Shown in pieces: positions 1-10,753 of a DNA stretch of 23,031 nucleotides. Within the stretch, counting starts at the first letter, position 1, and every line of letters begins with the position of its first letter. Both the position numbers and the translations under genes were made by a program. This DNA is from Mnemiopsis leidyi (taxonomy: Eukaryota > Ctenophora > Tentaculata > Lobata > Bolinopsidae), in assembly GCA_000226015.1 (NCBI GenBank), contig JH152783.1:100600-123630 (forward strand). Reading direction: 5' to 3'. The notes under the pieces are model-generated. The model saw nothing but the letters and a program-made list of their open reading frames with translations, was not told the DNA's origin and did no database searches.

Positions 1-30
1 CCGTTGTAATTAACATTGCTGTAACAGATT

Positions 31-515
31 ATCTCCTACTCATTACCAAGTATCCCTTATCTGTTACTATGTATCTTCTATTCGTTACCAAGTATCCCTT
101 ATCTGTAATTACTATGTATCTTCTATTCGTTACCAAGTATCCCTTATCTGTTACTATGTATCTTCTATTCGTTACCAAGTATCCCTTATCTGTTACTATG
201 TATCTCCTACTCATTACCAAGTATCTCCTACTCGTTACCAAGTATCCCCTACTCGTTACCAACTATCCCCTACTCGTTACCAAGTATCTCCTACTCGTTG
301 ACCAAGTATCTCCTACTCATTCTCCTTACCAAGTATCTCCTACTTGTTACCAAGTATCTCCTACTCGTTACCAAGTATCTCCTACTCCTTACCAAGTATC
401 CCCTACTCGTTACCAAGTATCTCCTACTCGTTACCAAGTATCTCCTACTCGTTACCAAGTATCTCCTACTCATTATTAAGTATCCCCTACTCATTACCAA
501 GTATCCCCGTATCCC
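31..515. repeat. 21-bp minisatellite with a 42-bp higher-order section
   Basis: About 22 tandem copies of a 21-bp unit with core TTACCAAGTATCTCCTACTCG. From about 49 to 200 two diverged 21-mers alternate (TTACTATGTATCTTCTATTCG and TTACCAAGTATCCCTTATCTG), giving a 42-bp dimer; from 200 on the array is monomeric. A few copies have one- or four-base insertions (near 300 and 325). Because 21 is a multiple of three and the unit has no stop in several frames, it makes long spurious open frames on both strands (repeating YLLLVTK on plus, RRYLVTS on minus). The array ends a few bases before a possible splice acceptor. Confidence 0.95.
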
Positions 516-521
516 GTTCAG

Positions 522-657
522 ATGGTGCCAGAGCATCGTTGAAGAGAGGTTCATTATGAACGAGGAACAACACTTGGTGAACCAGGAGAAGTTAGCAATG
601 AGTCCTGCACCCGTGAACAGTCCCAGAGCAAGAAAACACAAGATACAACCTGTGTAA
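522..657 (+). CDS. Possible terminal coding exon of a gene entering from the left
   Basis: After the minisatellite, the pyrimidine-rich tract ending ATCCCGTTCAG could be a splice acceptor. It is followed by one base and 44 codons ending in TAA at 655-657. The frame reads TGG TGC CAG AGC ATC and ends in a basic tail, RARKHKIQPV. The peptide is hydrophilic (NEEQHLVNQEK is visible) and codon use is less AT-rich than the flanks. An AATAAA at 1201-1206 could serve as a distant polyadenylation signal. I do not recognise a family. The opposite strand is also open here (ATG at 737, with a hydrophobic stretch), so the strand is uncertain; upstream exons would lie outside the window. Confidence 0.3.
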
Positions 658-1496
658 AGGTGATATTGTGATGGAGAGATGTAAAGTATAGCGGACACGC
701 CTAACTTGGAATCAACTTTCTCGGACACAACTCTCATACACTGCCAACTTATAGGACACTGACTTTAACTTACGGAAGGACACAGAAGAATACGAAGAAC
801 TATATTTGTTTTCTGACAGCATCATGTATTTGATTTTTTCGTTGTCCGGACTTAAAAAGTAATAGATCGTCTGCTTGTCTCAGTATCCCACATTCTAATT
901 CATCTTTCACAATGAGGTTGTATCACGTTGCGACCCAGTTTAGCGCCACGTTTGCGGCTGGAGGGCCAGACATCAGAAAGCGTCTACTAGCGAAACTGAT
1001 GTGAGCAAGGGCGGTCTCTTCAGAGCTGAGGTTACGGACGCAGGTTGAGCGACGTTTTGTCTGAACTTTCACAGTTTGCATCTGATTTATTGTAATGCAT
1101 TGCATCGATATTAATTGATCCTGGTCTTTGTACGTAATCTTGTTTATCACTGGTGTAAAATTTCCCATAATAGCGAATAATTTACAGTTATAATGTGACG
1201 AATAAATTTGTTGTCAACTCGCCTCACTGGATTCTACAGCATGAACATATTACATCGTGAAGGTTAATCCCAGGAGTTTACAATCCACCCTGCACAGCTA
1301 ATGAACTAACGTTTAACATACTTGAAACAATGGACAAAGCAACTTTTAACGAGTGGGAAAGTGGACACAATCAGTGACCAGATCAGTCGCCAATGTCTTT
1401 CATGTTTCAATCAGCCTAACCAATATAGCCGTACTACAAGTATTTAATTGTTGAGGACAACCGCTGGTTAATATTTACCAGCAAGTTTACGAGTTA

Positions 1497-1515
1497 CCCC
1501 CACCCCCCCCCCCCC
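1497..1515. repeat. Poly-C tract
   Basis: C-only tract interrupted by one A, with 13 uninterrupted C residues at 1503-1515. It is a G-run on the minus strand and is prone to length variation and sequencing error. Confidence 0.95.
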
Positions 1516-2664
1516 ACTTGATCATCGTGTTGCCGCATCTCTTCACAGCTGTTTGTGTGGATTGTTCTGCTTTTATTGATGACGTAATTAGCGAGTGTGA
1601 GAGTTGTACAGAAGCTCGCCGTCCACCGTGTTCCCGTGTTGCTACGTCCACGCTACATTCTGTGTAGTGTCCAAATAGACGCTCCCATCTGCAGACCTTC
1701 GCTGGCCAGCGTCCTTCGTCTCCAACAATCATTTGTGTCTGCTCCACCAGGACTAGATTGGCCTATGTTTGCTGCCTGAAATAGCTTGTTGTTATTCTCG
1801 GTGTCGCACCGTCTGTCTCGTGACAAAACTGAAACGCGACAAAATTATCACACGCCGCATTTCCAGAGCTTGGGGTGACGATTTTTCTGAGCAACCTGTC
1901 CGCGATGGCTCGTGTTTTTGTGAACCGGAGTTTTGGTGTTTGGTGCTGTCGCTCGTTCGTGTCTAGGTCTACTTTACTTTCGGTAGATTTGCAGTACACC
2001 GACACAGAACACACACACGTGTCCGTTAATTTGTCTGATTTTGACTACTTAAATCAAAATTAGCACTACTGCTGTGGCGTTAATTCTTGTCAATGTGATT
2101 AACACACAACTTTGAGAATTCGATGATACCTTTTTTACTTCAGGTTCACTTTCGTGCATTGCATTGTGAACCAGATTATCAGCAAACTGATGACAGACCT
2201 TGAACTTACGACTTCAAACAGCGTCTACTAGCTTTTGACACAATGTTTAGTGATTTTGAAACCAGAGGGGTCAACCCATAAAACTTTAACTAAACCGTCC
2301 TGGTTTTGAGGTGAAGAATTTGAAAAATTCTTGGGTCTGTCACATTTGTGGTCCAATGGTAGCCTTTTATATGAATTACAACGTGATTTTGCGAATTTCC
2401 ATCTTCTTCTGTATATTTCAATTCTAAGACGAGGTTAGACTATGTCTATAGCTCGGAACGAATATAGCCTGTTTTGCTTTAGCGAGTTTATTTGAGAAAT
2501 TGAGCTAATTTTGCAACGGTTACTATTTACTGATACTAAAAATATAGCAACAACTTACGAGTTGCTTTGTTTGAACATCTGTTTGCATATAGATTTAGCG
2601 GCAGCATTGAATTTGATGATCGGAATACCATACTATTCTATGAGCCTCTCTGTTATTTGTTGCT

Positions 2665-2786
2665 TGAATAATTGGTCATACATCCGAATTCCACTGGCAC
2701 AATTTGGCGGCACTTTCGTTGCCCCAGTGCCGTGAAAATGCCGTCACAGTGCCACTGCAATTCAGATATACGACCGAATCATTAGT
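2665..2786. repeat. Imperfect fold-back / MITE-like hairpin
   Basis: The left arm beginning AATAATTGGTCATACATCCG is matched in reverse complement by the right arm ending ATACGACCGAATCATT, with about 75% identity over some 35 bases. An inner pair, CGGCACT and AGTGCCG, extends the stem. A non-autonomous DNA transposon relic is possible, but no clear target-site duplication is visible. Confidence 0.45.
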
Positions 2787-3601
2787 TATGATTGCACTGG
2801 AAGGTTTAAAGCAGCTGTTTACGAAATAAAGCTCAATAACCACTCAAAATTAACCAGATGTTAGATGGCTTTAACCACCGCACACACGTGTGTTATATCA
2901 ACTGCACCTTCAGACGGAATGTGTTTCAGTTTCTGTGCTAAAGATCCCGTGTAGAAGTTGCGTTAGATAAAGGACCGGTCTGCTATCAGTCGTTAGCTGG
3001 AGCGGTTAAGTCTGGAGTTATCGTTCATCACGGTATATCGTGTGTCCTGTACTGCAGAAGTACCGGACTTCTGGAAGGTCCTGAACAATAGGTCAACCAC
3101 GTGCTGTCATTTATTTTTGTTTTTCAGACGAACAACTGGGGTTTCTCTCTTGAAATTAGGCTTAGTGGCCGGTTTTGTTCTGTGTGATTGCACTGTGATG
3201 TGTTTCGCTCGTGTGAAATCTGTCTCGAGGCTAAAGCAATTACAATTTTGTGAATTATTTAATTTAGTGATTTCAACAACAAGCGTTTCCTGTCTTAAGT
3301 CGTTTAAGAAACAATACTTTTACTCGTTTACTGTGCCAAACGTTTTACGCCTAACTGAAAGAGGATATGACTTAACATTAAACCAGTGTATTTTGGATGT
3401 TAAATTAGAAAAATTAACATAATTGTGTCGATAATTCAAATTATTTTGATGTTCCAGAGCAACTTCAGGTCATGTAAAGAAAATCAATAAACCCACTCCA
3501 ATGCAATGTTTCATTTCTAAACTTGACTCCCTTTTGCAGCTAATCAAGTTTGTAAACAAATAATCTGCTTCCCCGAAAGAATGACTCACACACTGTCTTA
3601 C

Positions 3602-3720
3602 CCACCATGTCTTCCATTGTTTGGGGCCAGCTCCTCACTAAGCAGCTCCCCGTTATGTACGGGAACTGAACCAGCAGTCAGGTGGAAGGAACGCTCGCTC
3701 TGAAACTCGGCTAGTGTCAT
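3602..3720 (-). CDS. Possible first coding exon, minus strand
   Basis: On the minus strand an ATG at 3720 opens 39 codons plus two bases and ends at a good donor (GG|GTAAGA, intron from 3601). The frame begins MTLAEFQSERSFHLTAG and continues through NGELLSEELAPNN. It is rich in GAG, CTG, GCC and CCC codons, unlike the AT-rich surroundings, and stays open upstream of the ATG for about 15 more codons (including CAG CAG CAG). No partner exon with matching phase was found between here and 660, and I do not recognise a family. It could be an isolated real exon, a relic, or chance in a GC-rich patch. Confidence 0.25.
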
Positions 3721-4778
3721 CTCCACTGTAGACTGCTGCTGATGAGCTGCACTGGTTTGTTGCTATCTGATATCTCCTGGGAGAGAATATGTTTCCACTT
3801 TTAGTTTACGTGCATTTGGGCTATCATTCTTTACTTCTTCATCATTAAAATCTTCATGTCTACTGGGTCCGAGTGAATTCAGGGTTTAGCTTACATACAT
3901 TCGTGATTGTTCTAGTTTCAACGATTTAAAATTTACTAATATTCAGGAACTCCAACTGGGACTTCACAGTTTGTCTTGCCTACGTGGTGCATCATTTGTC
4001 GTAGTTTGTGCCACTAGTAAAACTCCTCGCGATCAGAGTAGGTTAGGTTAAGATTCCAACTTCCCATGGTACGTTGGTTTGGATATATCCGCCGTTTTAC
4101 GTTAGACAAACAGTCCCAATCTCTTGATATTTACTTATATTTGTACATTATTTAGAGCGCCAACAAAAACACTGCAGTCTTCCATGGTTCTTCATCCAGT
4201 AGCATCCTGCTTCATGTGGTCAATAAGTGTACAATTTTACTTCAGTGCGTGGGTAGTTATTACTAGAAATCAATTTTTAGCATGCGATATATCATGATTG
4301 ATCAAGAGCTTCGGTCAAAGAGTTTTTTATTGGACAATTTCTCTTTGTTCAAATTTTGATTTCCAAATTCGTTTTAAATATGAAAACAGTTTTCGTTAAC
4401 ATTTCGCGTTTCTTTGTTTGTCCTATTTTAGTTTAACTTGACTACTGAAAACGTTTGCTATGTTTTTTAGCTTTACACTCACTAAAATTTTTGAACGTTT
4501 TTTGTTAATTAAAAAGTCGTCATATCCAATATCCACAAGGCGTTTTCCAATTCTAATGTCTACCAAGTGCAGCACCAAGAAGTCTTAAAAATGCCGTTTC
4601 ATTAATTCATTGGGGCCAGGGCTTGCCTACACACTTCTCATTATGATTATTTCTTGAATTTGGCCAAAAATTTACCGGCGCAAACTTCAACCGTAGGAAT
4701 CTATATCACAAGCTCAGCGTGACCTTGACAGTCGAACTTCAATCGTTTGACTTAGTGGCTTGTGATGTGTTTTCAAGG
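3721..4778. other. AT-rich non-coding stretch
   Basis: No supported gene, RNA or repeat seen. Long T-rich and A-rich segments dominate from 4250 to 4560. Confidence 0.4.
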
Positions 4779-5244
4779 CTATTTACAGGTAACAGTGGCT
4801 ATATCATGTAAAGACATAAGGAATGGTGAAAGCCACACGAGCAGATGTACGGGAGAATGTGAGCGGTAGTGCACCACCAGACCAGCTGATCCCGCGTTAC
4901 CGCACTTCACCTGGCTTGCTCTTCCTTTTATCGGGCACACCGTTCCTTGCTGCCTGATGCCTGGACCTTGATTCACACCGCACGGCCCGCTCCACATTTA
5001 CTAACGTTCTTGTGACGTCCGCAAATTAAGTTTTAATATGCGTGAAACGCTCCGTAAATCATTTGGACTGAGAGTCGCGAGTGTCCCTGTTGATGCGAAA
5101 AAACTTTCATTTTTCCTATTTTCGTTTGGGAAGTTGTTGAAATCGGTACTTATATATTCATTACCTGCTGTTTTACTGGTCTATCTTAAAACGGGCGGAA
5201 CTTTTGAGCCAGCTCCTTATTTCGGTGATTACAACCTGCTTTGA
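4779..5244. other. GC-richer island with competing short frames
   Basis: The plus strand has an ATG at 4823 with 44 codons ending TGA at 957-955 upstream of 5000 (stop at 4955-4957), containing APPDQLIPRYRTSPG. The minus strand has an ATG at 4997 with 72 codons and a strong internal donor AGCCAG|GTGAAG. A further plus frame runs from ATG 5038 to TGA 5242-5244; it has 68 codons and one hydrophobic segment near residues 29-51. The frames overlap, and none has a domain or a partner exon, so I cannot choose. This could be a first exon and promoter region or a relic. Confidence 0.25.
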
Positions 5245-7061
5245 TGTAGCTTCTGTCCTGGTTTATCAATATCAGCTGGAAATTTAGTATTAAAATTAGA
5301 ACTAAATAATAATACGATATTTTTGTTGTATGTATGTGGTGCATGTTGATGTCAAAATTGTGACTTTACTCGCTGTTCATACGAGGTAAAACTGGCCAGT
5401 CCCCAACTACTCATGTAGAAATCACCATCTGGAAATATTTCAGCCAATTAAATGTAGTACTAGTAGTGTAATTAAGTCATATACTAAAATTTTAACTTTA
5501 TCTTAACGGATAATCTCTCCGTAGTTTTACGTAGTATGTACGTCTGCTGATGTAGCACATGTTTGAATTCAGCATCATTTTTTAAACACAACATGTTGCA
5601 CTTTTCTCAAGCCTTGAAACTTAAATCCGCTATGAAATTTACTGTGACCAAATTTTTTGACGGAAGAATAGCTTTAACAGGAAGTTTCATAGCAGAGTTC
5701 AGTTTATTGCCTAGTATTTTTCCATTCTCTCTGTACTCAGCTGTCCGGTTACCGTTCAGTCTACAAGTCTAAGTGAGTGCTTCACACACGTAATCTACAT
5801 TTTTACATCATTCTAAAGCAACTCATAGAGACCTTGGAATTCCGAAGTTGATTGAATAAAGCTTCCAGGCCACATGAGCCGGTCGTAAGAAGGTCAGGAG
5901 ACAAAAGAATGTGGTGTTCAGGGTAGTGTTCAGGCTATAGTGACTTTGTGAGGTGTTAAACAAATATCCTAAAGTTCTGGTCTTCTTAAAGCAATCATTG
6001 ATAATTGCTAGTTAGCCAAGGTTTTCTTATTGGTTTATTTGAGCTTTGTCATATTATTCAATTGCATCAAATTTAATTACATTTCACACCAACTGGAGGA
6101 TTATTAATGGCTGCTTTTATCAAATTTATGTATGTTCAATTCAGTATTTGAATATTCGGCTTAATTAAGTGGTACTTTGCAACTGCAAGTAAGTTGGAAG
6201 TACAAATTTCCTGGTCCAACGGGAATATACTCATTTAAGTTCAATTTGTATGAGACCTCCTTTGTTTAAACTTTAAATGGTGTTTGTCTTGTACCCAAGT
6301 ATGTACAAATGTCACTGATTTGGTAACCGAAAACTGTTGAACTTCAACTATTCCGACTTTGTTTTGTAATTAAGGATGGCTGTTTACTCAAAACTTCACT
6401 TAAACAGTATCCGATTCCAAAACCTAGACAGGTCCTTCATGTTTTCCTGCTCACATCCAGATAGCTGCCTAAACTATAGAATTGTCTTCATTTACTATAG
6501 TTTAAATTTCTTAATTCAAAGTTTAGATGGCTTACATGCGATATTAATTTAAGTGTTTACACCATTTCTATTCTGTACTCTGTACAGATTGTGATCAATT
6601 TTACAGGCCCTTTCTTCTTCTTTTTCTTACCCTAGACACTAGATAGGGGTAGTTAAGAAAGTGTGTACTTGGTCAATCCAAAGTTATATATTCTCACATA
6701 AATTTAATCTATCCTAGTAAAATTTCCGTGTATTTGTGGTTCTCATCACAAGTAACTTGTTGGTTTGAAACTTGATGAGGTTGCAATCCTTAACCGGTCG
6801 ACATTTCACTTTTGTTTATTTTCTATTTTGTTATTTTCTATTTTGTTCTATTTTCCCTTTTGTTTTTATTCTATTTTACACGAATTTCAGTCATCGATCA
6901 TCAGATAAAACGACTAAACGTTTCAATTATAGATTAAAGACATAACTCTGTGTAGGTTAAACTAAAATTGCCCGGAATTAGTCGTTTTATCGTCAAACTC
7001 AACCTATCGGTAAAATTAAGATTCAGAGTAAGGAAAGTCTTTCTGTAAAGAAATTACTACT
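5245..7061. other. AT-rich non-coding stretch
   Basis: No supported gene. AATAAA occurs at 5854-5859. A pyrimidine-rich low-complexity tract (repeated TTATTTTCTATTTTG) lies at about 6811-6876. Confidence 0.4.
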
Positions 7062-7485
7062 TCAGAACTTTTTGTTGTCCCATTGATGTACTACAGAAGC
7101 TTTTTTACCGCTCCTTCTTCTCCTTACAGCATTAGCGAGAATTAACGGAGGGCAACTTTCTTTGTCTCGCATAGTTCTACTAGAAATAACAAAGCGACTA
7201 CGTCTGGTGATCGAAGATGGAGGTTCCGCAGAGTGTGGTTCTTCTTTAACTTTAAGTTTTAGTGTGGTTCTTCTTTAAGTTTGAGGGGGTTTTCTTGCAC
7301 TATTTCATAGTCTGTTTTGTACTCTGCTTTGTAGTCTACTCGGTATGGAAAATGGGTCGGCTTGCGGTTTGTTTAACTCTTTAAGTCGTTGGTTTTTACC
7401 CCATAGCCCTTTTCTTCTCTTCGGTTTCTTCTGCGAGCCGCGTCTAACTAAAAATATCAACTCCGGAGCTGATAAATTAGACCAT
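7062..7485 (-). pseudogene. Probable gene relic with a frame-breaking tandem duplication
   Basis: Three overlapping minus-strand frames look like one broken coding sequence. Frame 1 (7485 to 7306) contains the basic stretch QKKPKRRKGLWGKNQRLKEL. Frame 2 (7372 to 7259) reads VDYKAEYKTDYEIVQENPLK and ends KLKEEPH-stop. Frame 3 (7274 to 7062) restarts with KVKEEPH and runs on through SAEPPSSITRRSRF to RRRRSGKK. The KEEPH sequence lies in a 29-bp tandem duplication (7232 and 7261). Since 29 is not a multiple of three, the duplication itself throws frame 2 into a stop. A second shift near 7345 joins frames 1 and 2. Lysine/arginine clusters and a V-K-E-E sumoylation-like motif suggest a nuclear protein, but no family is recognised. 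Alternative: chance open frames. Confidence 0.3.
7232..7288. repeat. 29-bp tandem duplication
   Basis: Two copies beginning AGTGTGGTTCTTCTTTAA at 7232 and 7261. The first 18 bases are identical, then the copies diverge. Confidence 0.9.
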
Positions 7486-9636
7486 TATCCAGCATATGTA
7501 ACGGTTTAATTGTTTGAATCAACATATTATTATTTTCATAAGTCGTTTCTATCTTTAAAATTTTTGCTTTGACCTATTTAGACATTTTAGACTTCTCGAT
7601 ATCAATTTTCGTTGTCTGTAAGTTTGTCACTGCTAATTTGCAAGTCCATCTGTCATTCAACTTTAATTAAAATATCTTTGCTTTCATCAATTGATTTCGG
7701 TCGCTCAATAAGCGTGTTAATTGGAGGTGTCTCACATTGAATGTTTTGAAGCACTGTTCCTAAGGTTACAAGTTTTGCTTTTTACTTTAAATTCGTGTCA
7801 CATTTTGAAAAACCACTTCCATCTGTCCAATGGCAATACTCTCCACTCGCTTACTGGTTTGAACTCTATTATCAGGTTCCACAATTCCCAGTTTTGTTTC
7901 AAATCTTTTCCCAGCCATATATCAAGGAGCTGTAATTTTCACATCAAACTATGAAATCACTATAGAACAAAACTTATGAATTGGCATAAGTAATCGAAGC
8001 AGTTTTGTTGACAAAGTTTCAATCTCCTTGTAAGTCAATGACTATTTGTTTTGGTATTATTCTCTAGAATTAACCTTGTTTGTTGAGTTTAACGTTATAC
8101 ACACTTAGTTTCTGGTCAATCGGCTATGTAGGGGTGGGGGTTCGGGTCTCAGGCACTGACTATGATCATGACACCCTAGAATTTGCTCCAGTTTAATTGT
8201 CAAAAAACTTGAACATAACCATGGTAAATTTGGATTTTTGCAATGGTCATGTTCTAAAGTTTGACCATTTGGCCACGGAAATTTTAGATTCATGACCATG
8301 GTCGTAGGACGTAGGTCCAATGGTCATCTTATTCTTACACCCTAGCTATATACCGATACAGACTTAATTAATATTAAGGTTAAAAACTCCTAAAAACGTT
8401 GACATAACTAACATTGAAATAACTGACATCTTACTCTAAGTTAAACTGCTAACCACATGCTTGCAATCTCATCTGACATGTGTTTAAGATTGACGATTGT
8501 GACCCCCAGCTGTTAGTTTTATATTTTCATGTTAATTTGTAGATTAACTGAAATGTAATGCTTGTGACGTAAAAAGAAGATCTCGCACACTTTTCACCCG
8601 CATCAAGATCTAACCAGTATAAACCACTATATGAATAATGTTAATGACACTCGTTGTTTTTCATCCTCCTAAAACTCGGTGTTGCTATGAGAATGGATTA
8701 TCGGGCATTGAGCAGGAACTTGTTTGCTGTACTCTATTTTCTGATTGATTTGAACCTTATAACAGATTTTAACCTTATAATAAATTAGTCAAATGTCCTA
8801 GAACTATGCTCTTAATTGAAACGTTAAACCTACTAAATAGGTGTATACCTTGCTCTCAGTTTGAAAGTTGCGGCCCAACAATACCACTGGCAGGATATGA
8901 TTCAATCTCAATTTTCTGAGCACTCCGTTTACCTATTTTTTCTCTGCCACTATTATCTAAACGTATGATTTAGCATTGTTCTGTATATGACTTTTTATAA
9001 AGTCTTTCACGCCTATTCTTGTTTTAAATTTTATGAAATTAGATAATTTTTGCTGAGCAATTTCATTTAATTAGTCCCGTCTGTATATCCGACCATGTGT
9101 CTTTTTTTTCTTTTACCAAAACTGAACAATGCAGCACCTCAGAAAGCTCAAAATACAGACATGTCTCCGCCAGCGTGCACTCAAATAATTACGGCAATTA
9201 GCGAAACTTGCTACAATAAGTAATTGCACATGTATATGTATACATGTATATGTACCGGCCAACTTAACCCGTTAAACGAGATAACAGGTAAATTGTTTAT
9301 CAGGAGTAATCTGCTAGTCGCTTGATCATCGTTGTATTATTGAGTTCAAATTGCAATAAGCCGCTCAGCTGCTCTTTTAACTTACCCGTTGCTAAGCATT
9401 TGAGGTTGATACTTTTACAATGGCGTGTTGAAGTCTGACATAGCCTGAAAAATATTGAGCTTTAGCCGAATGTCTCTGTAATGCCGTTAACGATTTCGTT
9501 AACCTAAATTGTGTCTTAAGAAATTGTCAGGCAGAGGCTTTAGGTTCAATATTTGATTACAATCGGGTTTAAATCAATTACTACAGTTTCAGAGAAATCT
9601 TACAGTGAACTCGCTTTCATTAGACATTAGCCCCAG
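7486..9636. other. AT-rich non-coding stretch with a fold-back
   Basis: No supported gene. At about 8196-8270 an imperfect inverted repeat (CTTGAACATAACC against GGTCATGTTCTAAAG) lies within a segment with several CCATGGT / AATGGTCAT words, bracketed by the direct repeat ACACCCTAG near 8169 and 8335. The 14-bp unit TACATGTATATGTA is tandemly doubled at 9227-9254. Confidence 0.4.
9227..9254. repeat. 14-bp ATGTAT tandem repeat
   Basis: Two near-perfect copies of TACATGTATATGTA, self-complementary in part. Confidence 0.85.
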
Positions 9637-9762
9637 TTTGCTGCAATATCTCAGACAATAGACGGTGCTACCAGACCAAGTCTGGTTTCTGGGGTAACAT
9701 GGGCCACTCTTCACGTGCTCTTCACAGTCTACCAGTCTAAGAAGCTTTACCGCCCGCTTTGA
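9637..9762 (+). other. Coding-like island of unknown status
   Basis: After an acceptor-like CATTAGCCCCAG there are 41 codons and TGA (9760-9762). The frame contains IDGATRPSLVSGVTWATLHV followed by a short hydrophobic run and a basic end. GTAACA at about 9692 could be a donor. No partner exon or homology is recognised. Open frames of this length occur by chance in such sequence. Confidence 0.15.
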
Positions 9763-10753
9763 TCCTAGACTTCATGTTACTGACCGATTTTGTATCCCGT
9801 AGAATTGTGACCTAGACCCTGCTAGGCCATGTTTTGTGTTGCTACTTTAGTTTTAGACTACAATGGTTTCAATTTTGTTGAATGTCGCCAATCCAGTTCT
9901 ATGGGTTGTTGTCTCGAACTGATGTTAAACAGGTTGAAAAAAAAAAGCTTATTTCTGTTCTGTACAAATCTGGAACACATTTAAAGTACCCCTGTGGTCC
10001 TCTATCGCGAAGTAGCTCTAAGCGTCAAATGTGGTCATTTCTGTCCCTTACACCTTTCCGTGCTCATGCTGAAATACTTTTTTGAAACTTTCTGACATGA
10101 TTTTTACTTTTCTTTATCTCGTCGTGATGAAAATATGTTTAGCTATTATACGCAACCGTCTTTAAGAAATGAATATTGATGTTCAATCCACCAATTATAG
10201 CCTCTTTTCTAAGTTGTGACCATCTTCCAAAAAATGCTATTAAACCATTTTCAAACCTAAAACCAAAATGAATTAAAACTTTGACAAAGAGTTCCATAAT
10301 TGATATTTTTCTATGGGGTAGATATCGCCGCGCTGGTCTAAAATTAGTGACTAACATATGTCATCATTTCACATAAGGAGCTGTAAAAATTGGACAAAAG
10401 ATGGTTTGCTCTGTAATTGATGTCTCCTTGTCTTTTATCAATAGCGTAATGCATAATGAGGTGTTTTTGTTTGTCTAATTCATTCACAAAAAGGTCAGGT
10501 TCGATCGTTTAATTCGGGGAGTAATTCAGTCTCGTGACTGTGACAAGTTAAGCCGAAGACTAGCTCACTAGCTCACACGATTTAGTGCTGTGAGATTTAT
10601 TGCTGTCACTTTTGATATTGTTACTTACTGTAATCTCGGCTCTCGCCATAAGAATTGAGATTTCGAACCTTTTTATATGAATTAAAATTGATTTAAAACT
10701 AACCTAGTCAGTGCATAAACCGAAAGTGAGTTGTGGTGAAGGACGACCACATC

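Larger units (their letters stand above)
658..3600. other. Gene-poor stretch with CpG-richer islands
   Basis: No convincing gene. Two GC-richer patches (about 920-1060 and 1590-1960) contain open frames on both strands of 30-85 codons, such as the minus frame with ATG at 1168 and TGA at 923. None has splice or motif support, so they may be relics of mobile elements or genes. A G/C homopolymer lies at 1497-1515 and a fold-back at 2665-2786. A short palindrome ACACACGTGTGT lies at 2882-2893. AATAAA occurs at 1201. Confidence 0.4.

Noticed and set aside
29..737. Long open frames on both strands over the left minisatellite, including a 148-codon minus frame
   Set aside because: The 21-bp unit is a multiple of three with no stop in several frames, so these are repeat artefacts. 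The non-repeat part of the minus frame (ATG 737) has a hydrophobic stretch but no other support.
3042..3422. 126-codon plus frame
   Set aside because: Begins at GTG, has AT-rich composition and shows no motif or splice support.
10499..10525. GGTTCGATCG resembling a tRNA T-loop
   Set aside because: No acceptor stem or anticodon arm can be paired around it.
10733..10753. GTG start for the GPCR
   Set aside because: Nuclear animal genes normally start at ATG; the first in-frame ATG at 10754 is used.
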